DNA of 64,000 nt from CAKZNE01 sp963976435 (GTDB lineage Bacteria; Bacteroidota; Bacteroidia; Flavobacteriales; Schleiferiaceae). Both the position numbers and the translations under genes were made by a program. This document shows positions 7,400 through 16,425 of this stretch, piece after piece (position 1 is the first letter of the stretch; each line of letters starts with the position of its first letter). Under the pieces are notes generated by a model. It was not told the origin of the DNA and ran no database searches. It worked only from the letters and a program-made list of their open reading frames with translations. The stretch lies in assembly GCA_963976435.1 (NCBI GenBank), contig CAXBKQ010000001.1, positions 62,001-126,000 of the forward strand, read 5' to 3'.

Positions 7400-9625
7400 A
7401 TGAGTTTAATCCAATTTTTCAGGATATTTAATAAGAACTTGAACCTATTTCTATTGTGTTCCATTGTTCTTTCCATTGTTGTGTTTTTTATGACAAGGAA
7501 TTTGCCTAAGGAGTATAAATCTGAAACAGAGGTTTTTACAGGTATTGCTTCTGGTCCTACCATTGCTGGGATTGAAGGAGCTGGATTAGACTTTTTTACC
7601 GCGAATAATGACTATGATAACATGATTAATGTTATCAAATCCAAGCAAACTTTAACTGAAGTTGGAGAAAGACTTTTAGTTCAACATATGATGTTGGACA
7701 GTGCAAATCCAAGATTTATTTCTGAAGAAAACTGGGGGCATTTTAGATACAAAATACCACAAGCCCTGGAAGATAGTCTCTTGGTGCCAAATTCTATTGA
7801 ACAGACTATTCAAAATATTAGACAATACCGAATGGATAATTATGATTCCTATTTGGTAAAACTAACTTTTGATGATGCGAGTTCTCCTTACAGCTATAAG
7901 GCAATTCAAAGGATAACGGTGTACAGACTTCAAAATTCCGACCTTATTAATATTAGCTATTCTTGGTCGGATCCCGGTATTGCTCAACATACTTTGGCTA
8001 TTCTAAATGAGGTGTTTACAGTTAAACTGGCCCAAATTAAGCAAGGTCAGGGGGCTAGTGTTATTACTTATTTTGAAGATCAAGTAGCTGAAGCCGTAGA
8101 AAGGCTGAAGGATGTGGAATCCAGATTAAAAGATTTTAGGATTAATAATAGAATTATTAATTACGAAGAGCAAACCAAATCTATCGCCACTCTTAAGGAG
8201 ATGATGGAGACTGAATATCAGCAGGAATTGGCCATAAAAGCCTCTGCAGAAGCTGGTGTTAAAAGATTGGAAGAACAATTAACCCTGAATAAGGAGATCA
8301 CTAAGTTTAGTGATGATATGCTCAAAAAGAAGGAGCAATTGGCGGATTTGAATTATCAGATTGTAGAGCTGGAAGTTTATCATGAAGATTCGCCTTTATT
8401 ACCAGAATTAAAGAGAAAAGCAAAAAAATTAAAAGCCCAGCTTACCAATATTCTAACTAAGAAATATCAGTATAGTAGAACTACTGAAGGCGTACCTATT
8501 AAGGAGAGCTTGGCGCAATGGTTAACTTATTCCATAGCCTTGGATGAATCTAAAGCACGTTTGGATATTTATGAAGGTAAAAAGGCCTATTTCCGAGCCA
8601 TTTATGATGAATTCTCACCACTGGGCTCCGAGCTAGCTAGGATGGAGAGAGAGATTGCCGTGGAAGAAAGAAATTTCTTGGAATTATTGCAAGGTTTGAA
8701 CATGGCCAAAATGCATCAGCAAAGTGAGACCTTGGCAACCGGTGGTTTAGTTGTAACGGTGGAGCCGAATTATGCTTTGAGAGCCAAAAAATCTAAGGCC
8801 TTATTATTAGTTTTTGTTAGTGCTGTAATAGGATTTTTAATGCCACTAAGTATTGTAGTGGTGATGGAATTTTTAGATAATACAGTAAGAAACCCAGAAA
8901 GGGCTGAAGAACTTACTAATTTGAAATTATTAGGAGCATTCCCAGATTTAACCAAAAGATCTGACAATAGAAATGTGGACATGGATTGGTTAAGGGATAA
9001 ATCTCTTGGTCTACTGAGCCAGAACACCAGGTTGGAAATGAGAAACTTGGGAATTGCAGATCAAAAACCCAAGTATGTAGTTGTTTATAGTACCAGGGAG
9101 AGGGATGGTAAGGCATATATGACCCACCTTCTTGCCAATGAGCTTGTTTCCTTAAACTTTAAGGTAATGGTGATTTTCCACAAGGACATGCCTACAGAAG
9201 ATGCTTTTTATGATGTTGCCCAATACCAAAATAATAAGCAGTTTCTGAATACTAAAAACTTCCAAGAATTAGTACCTAGTAGTTATGATCCTGAATTATA
9301 TGATTTCATTTTTGTAACCTTCGAAAGCATTCTAACAGAACAATACTCCTTAGATCTTAACGAAAGAGCCGATATGGCATTTTGTGTAATTTCGGCAAAT
9401 AGAAGCTGGTCCAAGGCAGATAAATTTGCTATGAAGGAATTTATTAATACGCTAAATGTTCAGCCGAGATTAGTGGTGAATGGTGTAGAGCCAGACTATA
9501 TGGACGCTGTACTTGGTGATATTAAGAAAAGAAGATCCGCGCTGCGTAAATTCCTTAAAATGGTATTTACCCTACAATTCAATTCCAAAGGATTTAGCGG
9601 TGATAAAAATGGTTTTGGCGAATAA
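7400..9625 (+). CDS. Wzc-like polysaccharide co-polymerase with degenerate kinase domain
   Basis: 741 aa. A Wzz domain begins with a membrane helix at about 17-31 and a periplasmic region with long coiled coil (about 220-330); the second membrane segment is at about 470-492 followed by EFLDNTVRNPERAEEL, as in Wzc. The C-terminal P-loop region (from about 555) keeps the fold pattern (KYVVVYSTRERDGKAY...LANELVSLNFKVMVI), but the Walker A Lys-Ser/Thr is altered to GKAY, the Walker A' Asp-rich strand is FHKDM, Walker B is DFIFVTFES, and no Tyr-rich tail exists. It is therefore probably a chain-length/export protein without tyrosine kinase activity. It is the last gene of the regulator-sugar transferase-TolC unit. 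Confidence 0.85.
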   Translation: MSLIQFFRIFNKNLNLFLLCSIVLSIVVFFMTRNLPKEYKSETEVFTGIASGPTIAGIEGAGLDFFTANNDYDNMINVIKSKQTLTEVGERLLVQHMMLDSANPRFISEENWGHFRYKIPQALEDSLLVPNSIEQTIQNIRQYRMDNYDSYLVKLTFDDASSPYSYKAIQRITVYRLQNSDLINISYSWSDPGIAQHTLAILNEVFTVKLAQIKQGQGASVITYFEDQVAEAVERLKDVESRLKDFRINNRIINYEEQTKSIATLKEMMETEYQQELAIKASAEAGVKRLEEQLTLNKEITKFSDDMLKKKEQLADLNYQIVELEVYHEDSPLLPELKRKAKKLKAQLTNILTKKYQYSRTTEGVPIKESLAQWLTYSIALDESKARLDIYEGKKAYFRAIYDEFSPLGSELARMEREIAVEERNFLELLQGLNMAKMHQQSETLATGGLVVTVEPNYALRAKKSKALLLVFVSAVIGFLMPLSIVVVMEFLDNTVRNPERAEELTNLKLLGAFPDLTKRSDNRNVDMDWLRDKSLGLLSQNTRLEMRNLGIADQKPKYVVVYSTRERDGKAYMTHLLANELVSLNFKVMVIFHKDMPTEDAFYDVAQYQNNKQFLNTKNFQELVPSSYDPELYDFIFVTFESILTEQYSLDLNERADMAFCVISANRSWSKADKFAMKEFINTLNVQPRLVVNGVEPDYMDAVLGDIKKRRSALRKFLKMVFTLQFNSKGFSGDKNGFGE

Positions 9626-9916
9626 AATTGAGCCAATAGCATTGTTTTCTCAAGCTTCTAGCTATCCCTGATTTGGTTTACTTTTTAAGTCTAGCAAAGG
9701 ACTAGCAGTCTTTTATTAATTCAATGGAAAAAGACAGGCCCCGAAGTGAAAGCCTAATTTTAAAAGCTATTAGATTATGAGCAGAATTTTTGGAAAAAAT
9801 CTAAGGGAAGGGTAATCATTTATTGCGAGCTAAAATCTAGAATAATAAAGATCACAAAATAGCAAGGTAAGCTAGAAGCCATTCTCAAGAATATAATCCC
9901 TAAGTCCTTGAGAGTA
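9626..9916. other. 291-bp gap between convergent genes, with inverted repeats
   Basis: No reading frame longer than about 20 codons and no RNA gene was seen. GCTTCTAGCT near 9653 recurs inverted as AGCTAGAAGC near 9870, and TCTCAAG/CTTGAGA near 9885-9915 can form a hairpin just beyond the stop of the minus-strand polymerase gene. No poly-T run follows, so a terminator is not clear. Two tiny frames (18 and 12 codons) look like chance. Confidence 0.3.
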
Positions 9917-11374
9917 TTATAATTCTGGTTTTCTACCCATTAGTGGGGTAGGTTTGTTTTCGAATTTAAACTCACCTTTATAGTCCCAATACCGCATATT
10001 GTAAACAAAACAAATACCAATAAAAGTAGTAATAGAAATAGGGAACTGAGTAAGCACAGCATTCCCATAATTGGCCACTAATATACCGGCATAGCCCGCC
10101 AGTATTGCCATTGCGATATTTTGCCGCTCCTCGTCTTCGAAGCTCCATAAAAACCCAATTCCTCGAGCAAGGATGAAAATCCACATACCCACGTAGAATA
10201 CCCTACCTACTAGACCTGTTTCGGCTCTAATTCTGGTATAGAGACCATCTGGTTCAAAATTGGCTAGCCAAGTTCCAGGTGAAAATCGTTGTCCCCAGGA
10301 TCCTACAGTACCCATTCCACCGCCAAAAGGTTTTCCTCTGAGGTATTCGGTTAATCGAGCTCTATTTCTCAATCTTGTATTGAGGGAAGGATCATTAGGA
10401 TCCAAAGCGGTTCTTAGTCGGTTAATATCATAATTGGCATTACCGATAGTCGTAAATTTTAAGAAAATAAATCCGGCCAAAAGAATTCCACCCCCTATAG
10501 AAAGAACCTTAAAATTCCTGGTCATGATAAGATATAATATCCCGCCGATTGCCGGAACTGCTAAAGCTCCACGCGTGCCACTTAGTGCCAAGGCTACAAA
10601 TGCCGTAATGGATAAAACAGCATAGAATATTCTTTTTTTCCAAGAGCTGGGGCCTAAAATCATAATGGCCGTCATAATACAAATCTGGCCCATGGCGGCA
10701 CCAAAGGTTCCTGCATCATAATAATAGGAGAATATCCTCAGCTGCCCCCACAACATGTGAGTTACAGAAGCTCCTTCATCCAACCATCTTTGTTCGAAGG
10801 AATCTACACCAATAACCTTTTGTTTCAATGCCCAAAGTATCCCTAAAACCGAAAAAGCTACCCAAACATTCCAGAATCGATACCAGTCTTTTTTAGTATT
10901 AAATAGGATAAAACAAAGAGGTATAAGAAGAAACTGATACAAGGCCACACCTCTCATGGAATAAAACCACGCTTCAAAACTATAAGCATTGGGGTTACCT
11001 ATTTGAAGGAAAATATAGCCCATCCAAAGAGTCATTAATAATACAACTTCATTGGCAGCCAAGCTAAAATCAGTTTTTTTCCAATGCTTAAAAGCAATAA
11101 TGAAATAGGAGAGAAGCAGCATAATATCCACACCTAATCCATAAGGAATTCCAGAAGGAACATAGCGACCTAGAATAGGAAGAATAAAGGACATGACCAG
11201 AACAAAATAAATTCCAACCTTAAGATTATTAAAGAATAGGATTAGGAAAGCAATAACAAAAGGAATAGCCATAACTGCGCCTGCAACTGGAATTCCATTT
11301 TTACCAATAAGTATTCCCACCGCCACAGTTAGAAAAGTGACGATTAAATATGTAATTATTTTTCCTTTATTCAT
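9917..11374 (-). CDS. O-antigen ligase / Wzy-like polymerase family membrane protein
   Basis: 485 aa with about twelve hydrophobic segments. The large periplasmic loop typical of the Wzy_C family lies at about 315-400 and includes RARLTEYLRGKPFGGGMG and the conserved FEPDGLYTRIRAETGLVGRV pattern; an upstream ALSGTRGALAVP motif is also typical. Family members either polymerise lipid-linked repeat units (Wzy) or ligate them to lipid A core (WaaL); sequence does not separate these. With a Wzx flippase and Wzc-like protein nearby, polymerase is the more economical reading. It runs opposite to the Wzc gene and is preceded by a secreted protein gene 18 bp upstream, probably in one transcript. Confidence 0.85.
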   Translation of the reverse strand: MNKGKIITYLIVTFLTVAVGILIGKNGIPVAGAVMAIPFVIAFLILFFNNLKVGIYFVLVMSFILPILGRYVPSGIPYGLGVDIMLLLSYFIIAFKHWKKTDFSLAANEVVLLMTLWMGYIFLQIGNPNAYSFEAWFYSMRGVALYQFLLIPLCFILFNTKKDWYRFWNVWVAFSVLGILWALKQKVIGVDSFEQRWLDEGASVTHMLWGQLRIFSYYYDAGTFGAAMGQICIMTAIMILGPSSWKKRIFYAVLSITAFVALALSGTRGALAVPAIGGILYLIMTRNFKVLSIGGGILLAGFIFLKFTTIGNANYDINRLRTALDPNDPSLNTRLRNRARLTEYLRGKPFGGGMGTVGSWGQRFSPGTWLANFEPDGLYTRIRAETGLVGRVFYVGMWIFILARGIGFLWSFEDEERQNIAMAILAGYAGILVANYGNAVLTQFPISITTFIGICFVYNMRYWDYKGEFKFENKPTPLMGRKPEL

Positions 11375-11392
11375 TGGATAATATTCCTGTCG

Positions 11393-12166
11393 CTAATATT
11401 TGAACCTAAAACTTTCTGGCATGGTAAAGAAACTCGAAAATTTGTCAATATCAGTTTCATAATAGAGATGATCAAATAGTCCGGCATCTCCATAAACGCT
11501 TTTGCCATTAATTTTAAAATCTTCCAAAACACCAGTTACTTCATCAAATTCCTTATGCATAGCATAAAATTGAAATCTTAGTGTTTGATCCTTTAAAAAG
11601 GGCTGCAGGGTTACTATCAGGTCGTAGCCGTGATTTTTATCCAAAACCACTTTCTTTTTTACTTTATTCATTATCTGTGCCCTATACTCATAACTCACCA
11701 CACCATTGTCCAGCATATTTATTTTTATAACCTGTACCACAGAATCTTTAAGGGCATCCAATTTTTTAAGCTCACTTTTATGAAAAATAAAATAGTGGCA
11801 TTTCTTTTCCTTTTGCCATCCTCTTTGGGATTTCTTGTACTTATAATAACCAGATTCGTATAGCTTAGTTAATAATACCAAGGTATCTGCCCCAAAAATT
11901 ACAGGGTAAATTCTCAATTCTTTAAAATTATCTAGACCAATTTTATTAATTCTTTCCAAGCGTCCTTTTTTATCCATTGAATTTAAATTCATGGGAATGG
12001 TCCTTTTTTCAGACATCCATTGGCCATCTGTACTCAAACTCCAGCCTACAACACCTTTGTCTAGAGTTTCAATTGGCTTACTAGAAAATATCGGAAGAGG
12101 ATCATTAATTCTAGGTTGTGCAATGGCACCTAAACTGAGGAAAAGAATAAAAGCTATATATCGCAT
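11393..12166 (-). CDS. secreted protein of unknown function
   Basis: 257 aa from the ATG at 12166, which gives a clear signal peptide (MRYIAFILFLSLGAIAQ, cleavage after the AQ). A longer upstream frame would overlap the start of the divergent glycosyltransferase and lacks a signal-like N-terminus, so it was rejected. The mature part is rich in Lys and aromatic residues with alternating beta-like segments and no recognised motif (for example VVGWSLSTDGQWMSE and GYDLIVTLQPFLKDQ). It lies 18 bp upstream of the polymerase-like gene in the same direction, which suggests a role in polysaccharide secretion or surface attachment. The family is not recognised. Confidence 0.65.
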   Translation of the reverse strand: MRYIAFILFLSLGAIAQPRINDPLPIFSSKPIETLDKGVVGWSLSTDGQWMSEKRTIPMNLNSMDKKGRLERINKIGLDNFKELRIYPVIFGADTLVLLTKLYESGYYKYKKSQRGWQKEKKCHYFIFHKSELKKLDALKDSVVQVIKINMLDNGVVSYEYRAQIMNKVKKKVVLDKNHGYDLIVTLQPFLKDQTLRFQFYAMHKEFDEVTGVLEDFKINGKSVYGDAGLFDHLYYETDIDKFSSFFTMPESFRFKY

Positions 12167-12267
12167 AGAAAATAAAAAAGCAGTGAATAACAAATTTAAC
12201 CAATGAAGTATAGAGCTGCTTTGGTTTAAAAAATTATTTTTGAAACAGCTATTAACAATTTTAAACT

Positions 12268-13170
12268 TTGTCTGAAACCAAATCACAAGTTAAGCCGCTA
12301 GTTTCTTTTCTCACAGTAAATTTCAACCAAGCGTTGGTTACTATCGATTTACTGACATCTTTGAGCAAAATTAACTATGAAAATTGGGAGATTATCCTCG
12401 TTGATAATGGATCCAAACCTTCGAACCTTAAAGAAGATGCCCAGAAATTTGATAAAGTAAAATTTATTCACAGCACTGAAAACCTTGGTTTTGCAGGCGG
12501 AAATAATATTGGATTAGAATATTGCAATGGAGATTATATCTTCTTTATTAATAATGATACTGAGGTAAATGTAGATTTATTAGATAATCTTGTTCCTTGG
12601 ATGGAGAAACAGGATGATCTGGGAATTTTGAGTCCTAAGCTTTGTTATTTCCATGATAAAAATTTATTGCAATATGCTGGAGCCACCCCGATGTCCAAAA
12701 TCTCTATACGAAATGCGGGTATCGGATGGAAGGAAAAAGATGATGGTCAATATGATGAAATTCGTGAAACCGCCTATATCCATGGCGCCGCGATGATTGT
12801 TCCCAAAAAGGTATTGCAGGAGGTGGGGCCAATGTATGAGGATTATTTCCTGTATTATGAAGAATATGATTGGTGTGAGAGAATAGCAAAAGCCGGTTAT
12901 AAGGTTTGGTATTACGGTTTAAGTCTGGTTTATCACAAAGAATCAGTAAGTACTGGTCAGGATAGCCCTTTAAAAATATATTACCTTACTAGAAATAGAT
13001 TGTTGTTTGCAAGAAGGAACAATTCATTTTTATATTCTAGATTAAGCATTTTGTATTTTGGCCTTATTGCCATTCCGAAAAATGTTTTATTCTGGTTACT
13101 TAAAGGTAGAGGTGATTTGGCGAAGGCATTTTGGAAAGGATTCTGGTGGAATTTAACTCATAAAGCATAA
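12268..13170 (+). CDS. GT2 family glycosyltransferase (rhamnosyltransferase-like)
   Basis: 300 aa GT-A fold. The N-terminus has VSFLTVNFNQ and IILVDNGSKPSN, then FINNDTEVN (metal-binding DxD-like) and FLYYEEYDWCERIAKAGYKVWY, a motif shared by GT2 enzymes of the WbbL/rhamnosyltransferase group. The basic C-terminal region may attach to the membrane. The start is TTG at 12268; no ATG occurs before the first conserved strand. It begins a same-strand block of four glycosyltransferases separated by 4, 3 and -1 bp, so one operon. The transferred sugar is not certain, though rfbC for dTDP-rhamnose synthesis is encoded at 25660. Confidence 0.88.
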   Translation: MSETKSQVKPLVSFLTVNFNQALVTIDLLTSLSKINYENWEIILVDNGSKPSNLKEDAQKFDKVKFIHSTENLGFAGGNNIGLEYCNGDYIFFINNDTEVNVDLLDNLVPWMEKQDDLGILSPKLCYFHDKNLLQYAGATPMSKISIRNAGIGWKEKDDGQYDEIRETAYIHGAAMIVPKKVLQEVGPMYEDYFLYYEEYDWCERIAKAGYKVWYYGLSLVYHKESVSTGQDSPLKIYYLTRNRLLFARRNNSFLYSRLSILYFGLIAIPKNVLFWLLKGRGDLAKAFWKGFWWNLTHKA

Positions 13171-13174
13171 TAAT

Positions 13175-14311
13175 TTGAGAATAGGAATAGAGGCTCAGCG
13201 GATCTATAGGGATCATAAACATGGGATGGACTTTGTAGCCTTGGAGATGATTAAGAACCTCCAAGAAATTGACAAGGAAAATGATTATATAATTTACATC
13301 AATGAAGGTCCGGATACAGATTGCCTAAAGGAGACCGAAAATTTTAAAATCAAAGTTTTTGGTGCTTCCTATCCCATTTGGGAACAAATAAAATTACCCA
13401 AGATGGCTAGGGAGGATAAATTGGATATTCTTCATTGTACTTCCAATACTGCGCCTATAAATTGTCCTGTTCCCTTGGTAGTGACCATTCACGATATTAT
13501 TTATTTTGAAACCCATCCCTTAGCAGCTAAAGGCTATAGTTCCTATCAAAAATTTGGGAATCTATATAGAAGGTATGTGGTAAAAAGATTGTTGTATTCT
13601 GCAAAACTTATTATTACTGTTTCGGAATATGAAAAAGAAAGATTTAATTCCTTCCTTAAACTAAAACCTGGCAGAGTGGAAGTGGTTTATAATGGTGTGG
13701 GAGAACATTTTAAACCAATTGAAGATCAAGACCACCTAGAATCAATTCGCGAAAAATACAAGTTACCGCAAAAGTTCTTTTTATTTCTAGGAAATACCGA
13801 CCCCAAGAAAAATACAAGAAACACAGTGGTTTCTTTTGCGAAATACAAGCAGAAACACAAGACAGATCATAAATTGGTAATAGGTGATCTAGATCCGGAG
13901 GTCATTTTAGGCTTTTTAAAAGAAGAAAAACTCGATTCCTTTTTCGATGAAATATTTTTCACAGGTTATATTCACAATTCAGACCTCCCCGCTGTGATCA
14001 ATTTGGCTGATATATTCCTTTATCCAAGCAAGAGAGAAAGCTTTGGAATTCCAGTATTGGAAGGGATGGCTTCGGGAACTCCGGTTATTACGAGTAACAC
14101 TTCATCTATGCCAGAAGTGGGTGGAGATGCAGCAGTTTTTGTTGATCCTGAGAATACAGATCAAATTTCGGAATCTATTCACCTTTTGTTGACTGATGAA
14201 GAATTGAGAAAACGAAATATAGAAAAGGGAATCAGTAGAGCTGAAAAATTTAGCTGGAAAAACACGGCTAAGGAAGTACTAAACATTTACCATAGAATAA
14301 CCAATAAATAG
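13175..14311 (+). CDS. GT4 family glycosyltransferase
   Basis: 378 aa GT-B glycosyltransferase. The N-terminal half has the HDIIYFETHP motif; the C-terminal half has FFLFLGNTDPKKN at about 197-209 and the donor-binding E-x7-E motif in ESFGIPVLEGMASGTPVI, followed by SSMPEVGGDAAVFVDPEN. These are the standard GT4 motifs found in mannosyl- and glucosyltransferases of capsule and O-antigen loci. The start is TTG at 13175, 4 bp after the stop of the preceding GT2 gene. It adds one sugar of the repeat unit in the cytoplasm; substrate unknown. Confidence 0.9.
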   Translation: MRIGIEAQRIYRDHKHGMDFVALEMIKNLQEIDKENDYIIYINEGPDTDCLKETENFKIKVFGASYPIWEQIKLPKMAREDKLDILHCTSNTAPINCPVPLVVTIHDIIYFETHPLAAKGYSSYQKFGNLYRRYVVKRLLYSAKLIITVSEYEKERFNSFLKLKPGRVEVVYNGVGEHFKPIEDQDHLESIREKYKLPQKFFLFLGNTDPKKNTRNTVVSFAKYKQKHKTDHKLVIGDLDPEVILGFLKEEKLDSFFDEIFFTGYIHNSDLPAVINLADIFLYPSKRESFGIPVLEGMASGTPVITSNTSSMPEVGGDAAVFVDPENTDQISESIHLLLTDEELRKRNIEKGISRAEKFSWKNTAKEVLNIYHRITNK

Positions 14312-14314
14312 GGG

Positions 14315-15160
14315 ATGTACCATTTTATACCACCAAAATTTGTATCCAAGTTTCAAGATTTCAACTATAAGAAGTTTGAGGATATTCCAGAGGAAGTATT
14401 TGACGAAATTGCAGCGAAACTCAAGTCTATTCAAAGCGAATCGCCTTTGGTTAGTGTGGGCTTAATCGCCTATAATGAACAAGATTATATTTTAGGAACT
14501 CTTGCGAGTTTAGCGGAAGCGAATTGTAAATACCCTTTTGAAATATTGGTGGTAAATAATAATTCTACAGACGATACACAGAAGTTTTTGGATAGACTAG
14601 GATTAAAAACAATTGAAGAAAAAAGTCAAGGTTATCCCTTTGCTCGACAAGCAGGATTGCAAAATGCCAAGGGAGAAATTTTTGTTTCCGGAGATACCGA
14701 TACTTTTTACACTCCAAAATGGATAGAATTGCTAAGCGCACCTTTAATTGATAATGATAAAATATCCTGTACCTATTCCCTTCATGCCTTTTATACCGAT
14801 GCCAAAAAATATCCATTATCCCTTCAATTTTATCAATACGCCAAGCTTATAGGAATATATTCCAAGGATTTTTCACGGGCACAATTGAATTGTGGAGGGG
14901 CAAGCATGGCCTTTAGAAAAAAAGACGCATTAAAATTTGGTGGCTATAACACCAAAATTGTAAGAGGATCAGATGGTTATATGGCTCTACAGCTTTCTGA
15001 TTATGGAAAGATTAAAATGGTATCTAAGCAAAAGGCGGTGATCTATACCAATATGCGAAGAACTCAAAATGATGGTAGCCTGATGAAGGCCTTTTGGATT
15101 CGTTTTAAATATAATATCCGCTTTATTTTTTCAAATTTCACCAAACAAAAAGAAAGGTAA
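14315..15160 (+). CDS. GT2 family glycosyltransferase
   Basis: 281 aa. The GT-A nucleotide-binding half starts at about residue 44 (SVGLIAYNEQDYILGTLASL), with VVNNNSTDDT and the DxD-like motif SGDTDTFY, then LNCGGASMAFRKKDALKFGGYN typical of GT2 acceptor regions. There is a 40-residue N-terminal extension without a signal peptide, and no C-terminal membrane helices. It is in the middle of the glycosyltransferase operon, 3 bp after the GT4 gene and overlapping the next gene by 1 bp. Substrate not readable from sequence. Confidence 0.87.
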   Translation: MYHFIPPKFVSKFQDFNYKKFEDIPEEVFDEIAAKLKSIQSESPLVSVGLIAYNEQDYILGTLASLAEANCKYPFEILVVNNNSTDDTQKFLDRLGLKTIEEKSQGYPFARQAGLQNAKGEIFVSGDTDTFYTPKWIELLSAPLIDNDKISCTYSLHAFYTDAKKYPLSLQFYQYAKLIGIYSKDFSRAQLNCGGASMAFRKKDALKFGGYNTKIVRGSDGYMALQLSDYGKIKMVSKQKAVIYTNMRRTQNDGSLMKAFWIRFKYNIRFIFSNFTKQKER

Positions 15161-16332
15161 TGGAATTAGCATTTTGGTTATTGATCGCCTTGGTTGTTTA
15201 TACCTATGTTGGCTATGGGATTTTACTTTTTGTGATTATTAAAATCCGCAGAGCACTGGGTATTAATACCATTGAAACTGATGAAAATTTTGAGCCAGAA
15301 GTGACCCTTGTAGTCCCTTGCTTTAATGAAGAAGATTTTATTTTAGAAAAAGCAAAAAACAGCTTGGAATTAGATTACCCAAAAGAAAAGCTTAGGATTA
15401 TTTTTATTACCGATGGAAGTAGTGATAATACTGTAGATCTTTTAAAAACTGTGGATGGAATTGAGGTCCTTCATGAAGATCGTAGAGCGGGAAAATCAGC
15501 AGCTGAGAATAGGGCAATGACTTTTGTTAAAAGTCCCATAGTAGTATTCTGTGATGCCAACACCATTTTGAATAAGGAATGTATTAAGGAATTGGTGAAG
15601 CATTATGTGAATCCAAAAGTAGGAGGGGTGTCTGGAGAAAAAAGAGTGATGATAAAGGAATCCGACAATGCTAGTGCAGCAGGTGAAGGGATTTACTGGA
15701 AATATGAATCCAATCTTAAAAAATGGGACTATGAGTTATATACCATTGTTGGTGCTGCTGGAGAACTCGTTTCCTTTAGAACAGAATTAATGACGGATCT
15801 TGAAGAGGATACTATTTTGGATGATTTTATGCAGAGTTTGCGAATTTGCAAACAAGGATTTCGTTTCGCTTATGAGCCAAATGCTTATGCCATGGAAACA
15901 TCAAGTGAAAATGTTAAGGAAGAGCTGAAACGAAAGGTGAGAATCGCAGCAGGAGGTTGGCAATCCATGAATAGATTAAAGAGTTTATTAAATCCCTTTA
16001 AAGATTTTGTATTGAGTTTTCAATATGTTTCTCATAGGGTTTTAAGATGGTCCATAAGTGCCTTGGCATTGCCGGTAATTTTTATTCTAAATATCCTTTT
16101 ATTCCTTAATGGGCCTGAAGTTTATAGTTATATATTAATTGCCGAAATAGTATTTTATGCACTTGCACTTTTAGGCTGGATCTTGGAGAATAGGCAGATT
16201 AGGGTGAAGATATTATTCATTCCCTATTACTTTTTAATAATGAATTATGCAGTTTTTGCAGGCTTCTTTAGATGGCTCAAAGGATCCCAAAAATCAACTT
16301 GGGAAAGGGCTAAAAGGGCTGGAAAAAATTAG
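15160..16332 (+). CDS. membrane-bound GT2 glycosyltransferase
   Basis: 390 aa with an N-terminal membrane helix (2-27), a cytoplasmic GT2 domain (about 47-270) with FITDGSSDNT, VFCDANTIL, EDTILDDFMQSLRI and a KRKVRIAAGGWQS segment corresponding to the QxxRW-like product-binding region of processive enzymes, and three C-terminal membrane helices (about 300-375). The layout is that of hyaluronan/poly-GlcNAc synthase-like proteins. It could be a processive synthase or simply a membrane-anchored repeat-unit transferase; the operon context favours the latter. It is the last gene of the glycosyltransferase block. Confidence 0.87.
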   Translation: MELAFWLLIALVVYTYVGYGILLFVIIKIRRALGINTIETDENFEPEVTLVVPCFNEEDFILEKAKNSLELDYPKEKLRIIFITDGSSDNTVDLLKTVDGIEVLHEDRRAGKSAAENRAMTFVKSPIVVFCDANTILNKECIKELVKHYVNPKVGGVSGEKRVMIKESDNASAAGEGIYWKYESNLKKWDYELYTIVGAAGELVSFRTELMTDLEEDTILDDFMQSLRICKQGFRFAYEPNAYAMETSSENVKEELKRKVRIAAGGWQSMNRLKSLLNPFKDFVLSFQYVSHRVLRWSISALALPVIFILNILLFLNGPEVYSYILIAEIVFYALALLGWILENRQIRVKILFIPYYFLIMNYAVFAGFFRWLKGSQKSTWERAKRAGKN

Positions 16333-16384
16333 TTGATCTTCCTTTTATTGTCGTTTAACGGTATGGTTGGCTAGAGGCTTTCCT

Positions 16385-16392
16385 TATCTTTG
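16385..16392 (+). promoter_or_regulatory. Bacteroidota -7 promoter element TATCTTTG
   Basis: Perfect match to TAnnTTTG, 34 bp before the ATG of the first LruC lipoprotein gene, in a 93-bp intergenic space. A TTG occurs 15 bp upstream, closer than the usual -33 spacing. Read as the primary-sigma promoter of that gene. Confidence 0.5.
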
Positions 16393-16425
16393 TGAGAAGT
16401 ATTATAATGCAACTCCTCATATAGC

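Noticed and set aside
7400..9625. Annotation of the Wzc-like protein as an active tyrosine autokinase
   Set aside because: Walker A, Walker B and the Tyr-rich tail are not present in functional form.
9724..9816. Two tiny reading frames of 18 and 12 codons in the 9626-9916 gap
   Set aside because: Length is within chance, with no hydrophobic or conserved pattern and no promoter element.
11393..12286. Longer form of the secreted protein starting at 12286
   Set aside because: It overlaps the start of the divergent glycosyltransferase and hides the signal peptide; ATG at 12166 gives a proper secreted protein.
16365..16380. Possible sigma-54 site before LruC gene 1 (TGG then AGGC at N10)
   Set aside because: It lacks the TTGC core at -12, and a perfect TAnnTTTG element is present nearby.
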